Assembly (NCBI RefSeq): GCF_014279755.1
Contig: NZ_CP047951.1
Span: 744,001 to 808,000 of the forward strand
From: Synechococcus sp. PROS-U-1
GTDB lineage: Bacteria; Cyanobacteriota; Cyanobacteriia; PCC-6307; Cyanobiaceae
DNA: 64,000 nt
Direction of reading: 5' to 3'
Position numbers and translations under genes: made by a program. The notes under the pieces are model-generated. The model was not told where the DNA came from. It searched no databases and saw only the letters and a program-made list of their open reading frames with translations. Positions 1 to 7,021 of this stretch are shown piece by piece. Within the stretch, counting starts at the first letter, position 1; each line of letters starts with the position of its first letter.

Positions 1-1344
1 CATGGCTTCGGAATATTTCCGACCCAGCTGAAAAATGTGGCCAACTTCGATGCCGCGTTTTTCGGTGAGCCGTGATTCCGCGTTGTGTTGGCAGGTGTCG
101 CCTGCCCGTGCATTGCGCAGATCCAGGCTGGTCGGCTTCTGCCCGATGGCGGCCCAGCTGGTGTTGAAACGGTGCTGATCGGGAGTATTCGCACCACACA
201 CAAAACGGGCGAGCTCAGTGGCTGTTTCGTCTGCTAGACGCAGGAAGCGTGGCTCCCAGGTCTTGGCACCCTGCAGGACGTCATCGGACAGGTCTGGTCC
301 AATGGATCCGAAGGGGATCGGGTCGATTTTCTGACGGTTTTGGTCGTCTGGTGTGATCGGACGGCAATCGAGGACGCCCTTCTCCAGGATTCGGCTGACG
401 GCGTTCACGACTTTGGTCGGGTTCACCTCTTGGTCACCACGCAGGCTGACCAGCAACGGTTGCAGGGTCTCATCGTCCAGTGTCGCCACGAACAGCAGCA
501 CTTTCACCACTTGGCTCGGATCCCAGCCTTTGGCGTCGCAGAGACTCTCGATGCTGCCCAAGCCAGGGGTTGGAATCGATGCTTCCGGGCCATCAGGGAG
601 AGGAGATGCGGCGGATGGGATCGAAACAGCCTTTTCTTGATTGGCGGCGTATTGGCCGTCATCGCTGATCAGGATCAGGTCTTCCCCGGCATCCGCCGTC
701 ACCATGAATTCCTGGGAGGCGGCGCCGCCGATCGCTCCGCTGTCGGCATCGACGGGTACAGCATCGAGGCCACACCGTTCAAAGATGCGGCGGTAGGCCT
801 GATCCATGTCGCCGTAGGTCTCGCGGAGGTCCGCTTCGCTGGCATGGAAGGAGTAGGCGTCCTTCATGATGAATTCGCGGCCTCGCATCAGACCGAAGCG
901 GGGACGAATCTCGTCTCGGAATTTGGTCTGGATCTGATACAGGTTCACCGGAAGCTGCCGGTATGACTTCAACAACTCACCAGCCAGGTTGGTGACGACT
1001 TCTTCGTGGGTCGGCCCAAGCCCCAGCTCTCTGCCTTGCCGGTCTTCGAGGTGAAACATGATCCCTTCACCAGCGGTGTAGCCCTGCCAGCGGCCGCTTT
1101 TCTGCCAAAGCTCTGCAGGATGCAGCTGTGGGAGGAGGGTCTCTTGAGCACCGGCGCGGTTCATCTCTTCGCGCACCACGGCTGTGATCTTTTGAAGCAC
1201 CCTCCACATGAGAGGCAGGTAGGCGTAGATCCCAGACCCGACGCGGCGGATGTATCCACCGCGCAGGAGCAGCTGATGCGAGGTGATCTCCGCTTCGGCG
1301 GGAACATCCCGCAGCGTCACCAGCAGCAGGCGGGAGACGCGCAT
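1..1344 (-). CDS. proS: Prolyl-tRNA synthetase, C-terminus cut by window edge
   Basis: Charges tRNA-Pro with proline in the cytoplasm. The minus-strand frame is open from an ATG whose complement is at 1342-1344 to the window edge, giving 448 codons without a stop. The N-terminus (MRVSRLLLVTLRDVPAEAEI) and the following LLRGGYIRRVGSGIY segment are typical of bacterial ProS, and the last visible residues, RGIEVGHIFQLGRKYSEAM, are the conserved class II motif region after the editing insertion. The family is usually about 570-600 residues, so roughly 150, including the anticodon-binding domain, lie outside the window. It is transcribed away from the gene that starts near 1552. Confidence 0.95.
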   Translation of the reverse strand, partial: MRVSRLLLVTLRDVPAEAEITSHQLLLRGGYIRRVGSGIYAYLPLMWRVLQKITAVVREEMNRAGAQETLLPQLHPAELWQKSGRWQGYTAGEGIMFHLEDRQGRELGLGPTHEEVVTNLAGELLKSYRQLPVNLYQIQTKFRDEIRPRFGLMRGREFIMKDAYSFHASEADLRETYGDMDQAYRRIFERCGLDAVPVDADSGAIGGAASQEFMVTADAGEDLILISDDGQYAANQEKAVSIPSAASPLPDGPEASIPTPGLGSIESLCDAKGWDPSQVVKVLLFVATLDDETLQPLLVSLRGDQEVNPTKVVNAVSRILEKGVLDCRPITPDDQNRQKIDPIPFGSIGPDLSDDVLQGAKTWEPRFLRLADETATELARFVCGANTPDQHRFNTSWAAIGQKPTSLDLRNARAGDTCQHNAESRLTEKRGIEVGHIFQLGRKYSEAM

Positions 1345-1514
1345 CGATCGGAAGAAAATGGAATTCGGAAGCTATCACCGCTTCGGAAGCATGCCGATCG
1401 TAGAAGTGTCTGTTTTGCTGGAATTCCCCTGTGCGCCCTGAGTCTCGGCTGCTACCGTCCAGCTCAATCCAGCCTGTCCTAGGCACGTCTCATGTTTCCT
1501 CGGTCTGTTGAATC

Positions 1515-1526
1515 TGTGACGTCACA
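1515..1526. promoter_or_regulatory. Perfect 12-bp palindrome, candidate operator
   Basis: TGTGACGTCACA is a perfect inverted repeat 26 bp upstream of the ATG at 1552. It has the TGTGA...TCACA half-sites of CRP-type sites but with a 2-bp rather than 6-bp spacer. If translation of the downstream gene began at the earlier ATG (1492) the palindrome would lie inside the coding region. Operator function is inferred from symmetry alone. Confidence 0.3.
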
Positions 1527-1551
1527 CCTTCAACAGCAGGCAGAGCTTTCC

Positions 1552-1956
1552 ATGGATTCAGCCCAGGCGTCCGCGCAGGCTGAAGCCTTGGTGGGGATTG
1601 ACGACGTTCAGAAGTCTCTTAATCGTTCTCGCGCATCGGTCTATCGCTACACGAACACAGACCCTCGCAACCTCAATCCCCCCTTCAATCCCCGCAAGCT
1701 GAATCCGGAATATCGCAGCGATCAAAAAGATCCGCTGATGTTCCATCCCAATGAAGTGGCGCGCTTCGCCAAGGATGTTCTCCGGATTAAGGAAGTCACG
1801 GTTGAGGTGTTGAACTCTCCTTCAACAGCAACCCAGCAAATGTTGGGCTCAATTTTGGAAGAGCTCCGCCTGATCCGTACCCACCTCGAAGGCAGTGGGC
1901 AGGCACCCTCTGATCTGAGCGCACGCCTCGACCACCAGGATCGTCCCGCTGCTTAA
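1552..1956 (+). CDS. Putative HTH DNA-binding protein, cyanobacterial conserved hypothetical
   Basis: A 134-residue soluble protein of unknown role. Residues about 13-35 (LVGIDDVQKSLNRSRASVYR) resemble the helix-turn-helix of resolvase/AlpA-like proteins, in which a helix and an SRASVYRYT recognition segment are followed by a small wing-like stretch rich in Asn/Pro. The C-terminal third (LGSILEELRLIRTHL) could be a short dimerisation helix. An in-frame ATG at 1492 would add 20 residues; I prefer 1552 because AGGCAG lies a suitable distance upstream and a perfect palindrome precedes it. It diverges from proS. DNA binding is an inference from the motif. Confidence 0.7.
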   Translation: MDSAQASAQAEALVGIDDVQKSLNRSRASVYRYTNTDPRNLNPPFNPRKLNPEYRSDQKDPLMFHPNEVARFAKDVLRIKEVTVEVLNSPSTATQQMLGSILEELRLIRTHLEGSGQAPSDLSARLDHQDRPAA

Positions 1957-2043
1957 CGATCGCTGCGCCAGGCTTTCAGCAGTGACAGAATGAAGAAATC
2001 AACGTTGTGATGAGAAGAGGGAGCTGCTGAAGCTTCCCGTTCT

Positions 2044-2328
2044 ATGGCCTCAGATGCTTTCCTCCCGTCCGGCGATGACGCCATCGCGTCATCCGAGACG
2101 GATGAGCCGTTCAGTCGTCACGCTTCTGTGACGGCCATCACTGGGCTTCTGATTGCTGTTGTCAGCTTCAGCGCCCCAGTGGTGGTTGTGATCACTGATC
2201 GAACGTTCCCTTCTCCGCGATTGATCCCAACCGCTTCTGCACGGAATGGATCTCCATCAGCTCCCCCCGTCTCCTTCGCCAGGATTGGTGAATCTCATCG
2301 TGGAGATACCGGCGGGAAGCCGAAATAA
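2044..2328 (+). CDS. Small single-TM hypothetical protein overlapping ppa
   Basis: A 94-residue frame beginning ATGGCCTCAGATG. Residues about 28-52 (VTAITGLLIAVVSFSAPVVVVI) form one plausible transmembrane helix; the remainder is Ser/Pro-rich and unrecognised. Its 3' end overlaps the start of ppa by 83 bp in another frame, so either the tail is genuine overlapping coding sequence or the annotated end is longer than the functional protein. The hydrophobic helix and position in the otherwise empty gap before ppa favour a real gene. No family is recognised. Confidence 0.4.
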   Translation: MASDAFLPSGDDAIASSETDEPFSRHASVTAITGLLIAVVSFSAPVVVVITDRTFPSPRLIPTASARNGSPSAPPVSFARIGESHRGDTGGKPK

Positions 2329-2755
2329 GTATGAATACCTGGCCGAGGCTGGTGTGATGGTTCTTGACCGGGTGATGCACTCCTCGGTCCGTTATCCCTT
2401 CGATTACGGCTTCATCCCCAACACGCAGGCGGAGGATGGATCTCCCCTCGATGCCATGGTGATCATGGCTGAACCCACCTTCGCGGGCTGTTTGATCAAG
2501 GCCCGCCCCATCGGTGTTTTGGATCTGCACGACTTGGATGTTTACGACGGGAAGATCCTGTGTGTTCCCGATGCGGACCCCCGTCAAGACGAGATCCGCA
2601 GCATTCGGCAAATTGCGGCATCCCAGCTGGAGGAGGTTGCTGAATTTTTCAGGACTTACCGCACGCTCCAAGGAGGAGTTGTGACGATTGACGGTTGGCG
2701 CGACCTTGATGCGGTTCAGCCGTTGCTTGATTCCTGTATCAATGCAGCCAACTGA
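2246..2755 (+). CDS. ppa: Inorganic pyrophosphatase, family I
   Basis: Hydrolyses pyrophosphate to two phosphates and so pulls biosynthetic reactions forward. The 169-residue length and the segments IPAGSRNKYE (21-30), SSVRYPFDYGFIPNT (46-60) and GWRDLDAV identify the soluble bacterial enzyme. The metal-binding loop reads EDGSPLDAM at 63-71. Compared with the usual DGDPLD, the middle aspartate (E. coli Asp67) is Ser66, while the equivalents of Asp65 and Asp70 (Asp64, Asp69) and of Asp97, Asp102 and Lys104 (96, 101, 103) are present. It is probably active but altered. It is followed after about 70 bp by a ferredoxin gene on the same strand. Confidence 0.95.
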   Translation: MDLHQLPPSPSPGLVNLIVEIPAGSRNKYEYLAEAGVMVLDRVMHSSVRYPFDYGFIPNTQAEDGSPLDAMVIMAEPTFAGCLIKARPIGVLDLHDLDVYDGKILCVPDADPRQDEIRSIRQIAASQLEEVAEFFRTYRTLQGGVVTIDGWRDLDAVQPLLDSCINAAN

Positions 2756-2824
2756 TCTCAGAGAAGGTCCCCTTCTTCTGGCCAGATGCTTGTAAGTTGG
2801 TGCGCACTGAGATTCGCCGAAACT

Positions 2825-3184
2825 GTGCCCACCATCCGATTCGAGCAGGAAGACCAGCAGGTTGGCTGCATCGAGGGCGCGAATCTGCGAAAAGCTGCAC
2901 TTGATGCAGGCATCAACCCCTACAAGAGCCTCAACAACCTCAACAACTGCAGTGGCGTTGGTCAGTGCGGCACCTGTGTGATGGAGGTGATCGAAGGTCA
3001 GGGCAATCTTTCGCCCCGCAGCGACGTCGAAGAGGTGTACCTGGCTGACCGGCCTGCGAACTTCCGCTTGAGCTGCCGCACCACCGTGAACGGTGATGTG
3101 ACGGTTCGCACCCGTCCAGCCGAAGGTGTTGGCCGTGGCTCCAACAGCCTCGTTGGTGCGATCAAATCCCTGTTTGGCCGCTGA
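2825..3184 (+). CDS. 2Fe-2S ferredoxin
   Basis: A soluble electron carrier of 119 residues. Starting from the GTG at 2825 it begins MPTIRFEQEDQQVG. Cysteines 42, 48, 51 and 84 occur in the pattern C-x5-C-x2-C ... C (NCSGVGQCGTC and RLSC), which is the spacing of the [2Fe-2S] cluster in plant/adrenodoxin-like folds, here with a C-terminal extension ending GAIKSLFGR. An upstream ATG at 2786 would add an unlikely, non-conserved leader. This is not the petF photosynthetic ferredoxin (its C-x4-C-x2-C spacing is absent). The redox partner is unknown. The next gene starts 3 bp after the stop, suggesting co-transcription. Confidence 0.88.
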   Translation: MPTIRFEQEDQQVGCIEGANLRKAALDAGINPYKSLNNLNNCSGVGQCGTCVMEVIEGQGNLSPRSDVEEVYLADRPANFRLSCRTTVNGDVTVRTRPAEGVGRGSNSLVGAIKSLFGR

Positions 3185-3187
3185 ATC

Positions 3188-3550
3188 TTGGCGGGGATTC
3201 TCCAGGTCTACAGCTACAACCGCTGCAGCACCTGTCGGAAGGCGTTGGCATGGCTTTCTGAGCGAGGAATCGCCCATGACGTGCACGACATCACCCTGAA
3301 CCCACCCTCCAGGGAGCTGCTCTCGGCGGCTTATCAATTTTTTGGTGAGCGGAAGCTGTTGTTCAACACCAGCGGTCAGAGCTATCGAGCCATGGGTGCA
3401 GCAGCCGTTAAAGCCCTCTCCGATGACGAGGCTCTCAATGCCTTGGCCGCGGACGGAAAATTGATCAAGCGTCCGTTTGTGGTGGTGGATTCCTCCGCGT
3501 TCCTGACCGGCTTTAAGCCTGATCTCTGGGAGTCGACCTTCCAGGGCTGA
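3188..3550 (+). CDS. ArsC/Spx-family thioredoxin-like protein
   Basis: A 120-residue protein of the arsenate reductase/Spx superfamily, beginning at TTG 3188 immediately after the ferredoxin stop. The N-terminal strand leads into a CxxC (Cys13, Cys16; YNRCSTCRKALAWL), followed by DITLNPPSRELL, the RKLLFNTSGQSYR segment and IKRPFVV near the end, all characteristic. Spx-type members sense thiol oxidation or bind RNA polymerase; ArsC-type members reduce arsenate. The sequence alone does not decide between them; in cyanobacteria this family is often annotated as regulator-like. Its 3' end overlaps the convergent downstream gene by 38 bp. Confidence 0.85.
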   Translation: MAGILQVYSYNRCSTCRKALAWLSERGIAHDVHDITLNPPSRELLSAAYQFFGERKLLFNTSGQSYRAMGAAAVKALSDDEALNALAADGKLIKRPFVVVDSSAFLTGFKPDLWESTFQG

Positions 3551-5018
3551 AATTCAAGCCATCCAATTCGCTGATCAGGGCGTCCACATCGCCTTGGTCA
3601 CGGATCTGCCGGAAGCTGGAGCGCTTGATCTCTTCCAGGAGGGCGACGAGTAAATCCTGACTTCTGGTCAGGACAGGCCCTTGTTCCAGCATGTGGGCTA
3701 GCTCCTCCCAAAGTCGATCGAGGGCTTCGGATCCAAGGGATTCGAGAACTGGGTCACGCTGACCGATGCGGTTGCCGGCCCCTTTTGACAGGTCGAGGAC
3801 AGAGGTCACCATGCTGTCCGCAAGCTGGCGGCTGAATTCCGATTCAGCGTTTTGCAGTCCGGGCAGGCGACGCAGGGCGTCCGGCACCACGTTGCGGTCC
3901 AAACTCTGCTGCACCAGATGGCTGATCAAGGCTTGCAGTTGCGGTCGCATGGCTGGGCCAACACGGGTGAGCAGCAGTGGCAGCCACAACCGCAGCAGCT
4001 CGACCACCTCCCGTTCATCGTTCAGATCACTGCTTTGGTAACTGCAGAGTCCGCGAACCCTCTCCGGCAGCTGAGGGGAGCGGATCAATTGCTGGAGGGC
4101 ATCGACGACTCGGATGGCGATCACTTCAAACAGCTCCACAGCCAACAGGGCCACCACGCCACGGCTGATGACGGCACGGAGAGGCTCCAGTTGCAGCAGC
4201 CCTGCTCCGCAGAGACGCTCTGTGACTGGGATCACCCTGAGCCAGCGTGCAAAAGGCAGCAGCAGTGGCAGGTCGATCCAGCGGCGTAACAGGGCGTCAC
4301 GCCAGCGGATTGCCGGATAGCGCTGTTTCAGGCGCCATGCGCGCAGAAGTATGTCGAGCAGGAACAGAAGTTGAAACGGGGTGTCGATGCGCCAGCTCAG
4401 ATCGCTGGGACGTCCGTTTTCATCGATGCTTCGCCAGTAATTGCTTTCCACCAGCGGCAGGATCTGCTGGCTCCAGAACTGACGTTCCTGGCTCCACGGG
4501 GAACGTTTCAGATGCTCGGGACTCAGCAAAAGGTTGGCCGAATCACGGGCCGATTCCAGCCCGGTGCGGGCTCGGAGTCGGTTCTTGACTTTCTCCAGCG
4601 CGCCGGCCTGGCCTGAGCTGATGAACGGGTTGTTGTCCATCAGTGCCGTGGTTCGTGCCGCCTGCTGCTCCAGTAGATCGATGCTCTTTGGCGTGCTTGA
4701 GCCGTTCTCCTGGAGTGCTCGATCGAGGGCCGTATAGGCCTTGAGATAAGCCTTCGTGTCGCGATGGGGTTCGATGCCTTTTAAGGGGTCGAGCAGTGGG
4801 GTGATGTCTGGCAGCCATGGCAGGGGGACCACCAGAGGCAGTGATGGAACCGGATAAAGATTGCGTTGCAGCCAGAAATTGCGTAGGGGGATGTAGGTGA
4901 GGTCAATGGCGACCCAGGTGAGATTGACTGCGGCGATGACGGCAATGGCCTGGTCCCACCGGCGCCAGCTCAGCAGGCCTCGATGCGGCTTGAGTGCTTG
5001 CCAGCGTGGACGGATCAT
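3513..5018 (-). CDS. Conserved cyanobacterial membrane protein of unknown function
   Basis: 501 residues, no recognised family. Predicted features: a basic N-terminus, a first hydrophobic segment at about 23-45 (AIAVIAAVNLTWVAIDLTYI), a long polar region with a probable helical bundle (80-190), a second hydrophobic stretch near 214-228 (PFQLLFLLDILLRAW), an aliphatic segment LPLLLPFARWL, another hydrophobic helix in VVALLAVELFEVIAIRVV, and a C-terminal soluble helical domain. Layout resembles an ion-channel-like or scaffold protein of the thylakoid or plasma membrane, but this is only topology. It shares its 5' region with the divergent lepB and ends inside the convergent ArsC-like gene. Confidence 0.75.
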   Translation of the reverse strand: MIRPRWQALKPHRGLLSWRRWDQAIAVIAAVNLTWVAIDLTYIPLRNFWLQRNLYPVPSLPLVVPLPWLPDITPLLDPLKGIEPHRDTKAYLKAYTALDRALQENGSSTPKSIDLLEQQAARTTALMDNNPFISSGQAGALEKVKNRLRARTGLESARDSANLLLSPEHLKRSPWSQERQFWSQQILPLVESNYWRSIDENGRPSDLSWRIDTPFQLLFLLDILLRAWRLKQRYPAIRWRDALLRRWIDLPLLLPFARWLRVIPVTERLCGAGLLQLEPLRAVISRGVVALLAVELFEVIAIRVVDALQQLIRSPQLPERVRGLCSYQSSDLNDEREVVELLRLWLPLLLTRVGPAMRPQLQALISHLVQQSLDRNVVPDALRRLPGLQNAESEFSRQLADSMVTSVLDLSKGAGNRIGQRDPVLESLGSEALDRLWEELAHMLEQGPVLTRSQDLLVALLEEIKRSSFRQIRDQGDVDALISELDGLNFSPGRSTPRDQA

Positions 5019-5096
5019 GGTGCCTGCGGGCTCCCCCTATCGTGGGTCGAAAGATTGAGCCTGCCCACATTGAACGCGGAGAAAGGGCCTTCCGAT

Positions 5097-5762
5097 GTGA
5101 AGGGCAGAGTGAGCGCGATTTGGGAGTTTTGGGCCCCGTTTCTGTTCACGGTCTCGCTTTATCTCCTGCTCCGGCAGTTCGCCTTCGAAGCTCGCTATAT
5201 CCCTTCTGGTTCGATGCTCCCTGGGCTGCAGGTGGGCGACAAGTTAATCGTGGAGAAGCTGTCGTACCGCTCCCGTGCTCCCCAGCGTGGGGAGATCGTT
5301 GTCTTCAATTCCCCCAGTGCATTCGATCCCGTCTGGAAGTTGGAGTCGGGAGAACCGAATCCACTGAAGTGCGGCTTTGTGACGTTCCCAGGCATTAGCT
5401 GGGTTGTCGATCGCGTCTTAGTGCAGCGCTACCCCGAATGTGAGGCCTGGATTAAACGGGTGGTCGGTGTTCCTGGCGATGTTGTGGAGGTCAACACCCG
5501 CGGCGCCGTGAGCATCAACGGCACAGCCTTCAAGGAGTCTTATGTCACCAACTTCTGTTCGGATCGCGATGGAATGATCGGCTGCAAAGGCCTGTATGCC
5601 GTCGTTCCGAAAGGCAACGTTGTCGTTTTGGGTGACAACCGTCGCAACAGCCAGGACGCACGCCGTTGGCCCGGTGGTCCATTCCTGCCCGACGATCAGA
5701 TCATCGGGCGTGCTGTTTTCCGCTTCTGGCCCCCCTCGCGGATTGGTCCGCTCAGCAACTGA
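5097..5762 (+). CDS. lepB: Signal peptidase I
   Basis: Membrane serine protease that cleaves signal peptides from exported proteins. From the GTG at 5097 the protein has 221 residues: one N-terminal transmembrane helix (about 8-27), catalytic Ser39 in IPSGSMLPGL, general-base Lys120 in AWIKRVVGVPGD, and the conserved box GDNRRNSQDARRWP near residue 182. It carries a larger insert (GEPNPLKCGFVTFPG) than minimal enzymes. A second possible start is the GTG at 5109. The reading frame stays open further upstream, but those residues do not look like the family. It is divergent from the unknown membrane protein and its end overlaps the next, convergent gene by 11 bp. Confidence 0.95.
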   Translation: MKGRVSAIWEFWAPFLFTVSLYLLLRQFAFEARYIPSGSMLPGLQVGDKLIVEKLSYRSRAPQRGEIVVFNSPSAFDPVWKLESGEPNPLKCGFVTFPGISWVVDRVLVQRYPECEAWIKRVVGVPGDVVEVNTRGAVSINGTAFKESYVTNFCSDRDGMIGCKGLYAVVPKGNVVVLGDNRRNSQDARRWPGGPFLPDDQIIGRAVFRFWPPSRIGPLSN

Positions 5763-7017
5763 GTCCACAGGCCACAACACGGCCTTGAAGCTCCCGTCCA
5801 AGCCAGGGAATGTTGGCAGCGCGTGGCGCTCCAGGCGTGCTTCTCTCGACCGACCAGCGTTGCTCGGGATTGAACAGCAGCCAGCGCCTGCTGCCTTCCT
5901 CGAGCTGTTCGGGGGGCTGATCGATCAGGGCTGATGGCCCAAAGCTGAGGGCCTGCCAAAGATCGACCGCAGTCCAGCGGCCCGATCGCACCAGAGCATT
6001 CCACAGCGCTGGCAGCACCAGATGGTGGCCGCTGAGTCCTGCGGGACGCTGGTCACCGGGCAGTGCCATGTCTTCGGCATCCAGAGGGACGGCGTGAACA
6101 GCCACGGCGGTAATGGTTCGTTCTTGAACGGCCTGGATCAACTGGTCGCGATCCTCCGGACCACCGAGGGACGGGCACACACGCCAGCCAGGGTCGCTGC
6201 TGGCCAGCATGCTGCGGTCGGTGAGGAGATGCCACCAGCTCACGCTGCTCAGGGGAGGGGGCCCGCAGCTGGCGAGTTGAACTACCGCTGCTGCTGTGGA
6301 GAGATTCATCAGCCGAAGTTGTCGCTCTGGATGGCGTTGATGCAGCAGCAGCAACTGACTGAGGGGCAGGGTTTCGCTGGTGATCGGATCCGCTGGCCAC
6401 CCGGCCCGCAGCGTCTCCACGCCCTCCCTCACCAGACCCTCCCCCTGCAGCCCGGGATCACGAGGTGCCACCAGGACCGGGCATCCCCCCATCTCTCCCA
6501 GCAGCAGACCCTGTTCCAGCAACGGAGTTGGAACCATGGCGTCGTCGTCGGCCAGGCCGATGGCGCCGTGTTCGAGCAGATCGCCATGGGGCGCTAATTC
6601 GTCCGCCTTGCCGCCGCGGCTGAAGCCTCCCCAGAGGTGCAGACGAACCGTTGCCGTCTGATCTTGATCGAGGCTGAATCCCTGCAGCCGTTCAGGTCGA
6701 TCGCGCCAGGTGGTGCTGCGTGGAAGCAGGGCAATCTGTCCGTAACCCGCCGCCGCGGCGCAGTGACGCAGGCTCACGGCTGTTTCCTGATCCCCGCTGA
6801 AGGGGGTTTCAAGGATCGAATGGGGATCGACCAGGCAGGGAGCAACAAGCTGATCCGGGGCAGCGGTGGCGTTGATGCCCAGGGCAAGGGCCTGCTGCCT
6901 GGCGTTGTCGTCAAAGCCGACCAGCACCCCCTGATCGATCAGAACGGCACCGAGCTGCACCGGTTGTCCGGGGCCACGCAGGACGCGCACCGGGTCCAGC
7001 AGCAAGGTGTCGTTCAT
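5752..7017 (-). CDS. Dihydroorotase-like protein lacking metal ligands
   Basis: A 421-residue member of the class I dihydroorotase/amidohydrolase fold. Alignment by eye finds the family landmarks APCLVDPH (usual PGFVDPHVH), AAGYGQIALLPRST, GAIGLADDDAMV (usual GAVGFSDDG), and the C-terminal DRDQLIQAVQERTITAVAVH. The zinc-binding residues are degraded: the HxH after strand 1 reads H-S-I and the usual A-T-D-H-A-P-H reads A-V-H-A-V-P-L. It is therefore unlikely to hydrolyse dihydroorotate. Inactive homologues can act as structural partners of aspartate transcarbamoylase; that role is inferred by analogy. It starts 4 bp after the upstream phosphatase gene, probably in one transcript. Confidence 0.8.
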   Translation of the reverse strand: MNDTLLLDPVRVLRGPGQPVQLGAVLIDQGVLVGFDDNARQQALALGINATAAPDQLVAPCLVDPHSILETPFSGDQETAVSLRHCAAAAGYGQIALLPRSTTWRDRPERLQGFSLDQDQTATVRLHLWGGFSRGGKADELAPHGDLLEHGAIGLADDDAMVPTPLLEQGLLLGEMGGCPVLVAPRDPGLQGEGLVREGVETLRAGWPADPITSETLPLSQLLLLHQRHPERQLRLMNLSTAAAVVQLASCGPPPLSSVSWWHLLTDRSMLASSDPGWRVCPSLGGPEDRDQLIQAVQERTITAVAVHAVPLDAEDMALPGDQRPAGLSGHHLVLPALWNALVRSGRWTAVDLWQALSFGPSALIDQPPEQLEEGSRRWLLFNPEQRWSVERSTPGAPRAANIPWLGRELQGRVVACGLSC

Positions 7018-7021
7018 GACG

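Noticed and set aside
1364-1430. Two GGAATTC copies about 65 bp apart upstream of proS
   Set aside because: Short palindromic restriction-type hexamer; no third copy or symmetry to suggest an operator.
1953-2084. 43-codon minus-strand frame ending VDFFILSLLKAWRSDR
   Set aside because: It has a protein-like end but overlaps the 2044 small gene in antisense and the preceding stop, and has no recognisable family.
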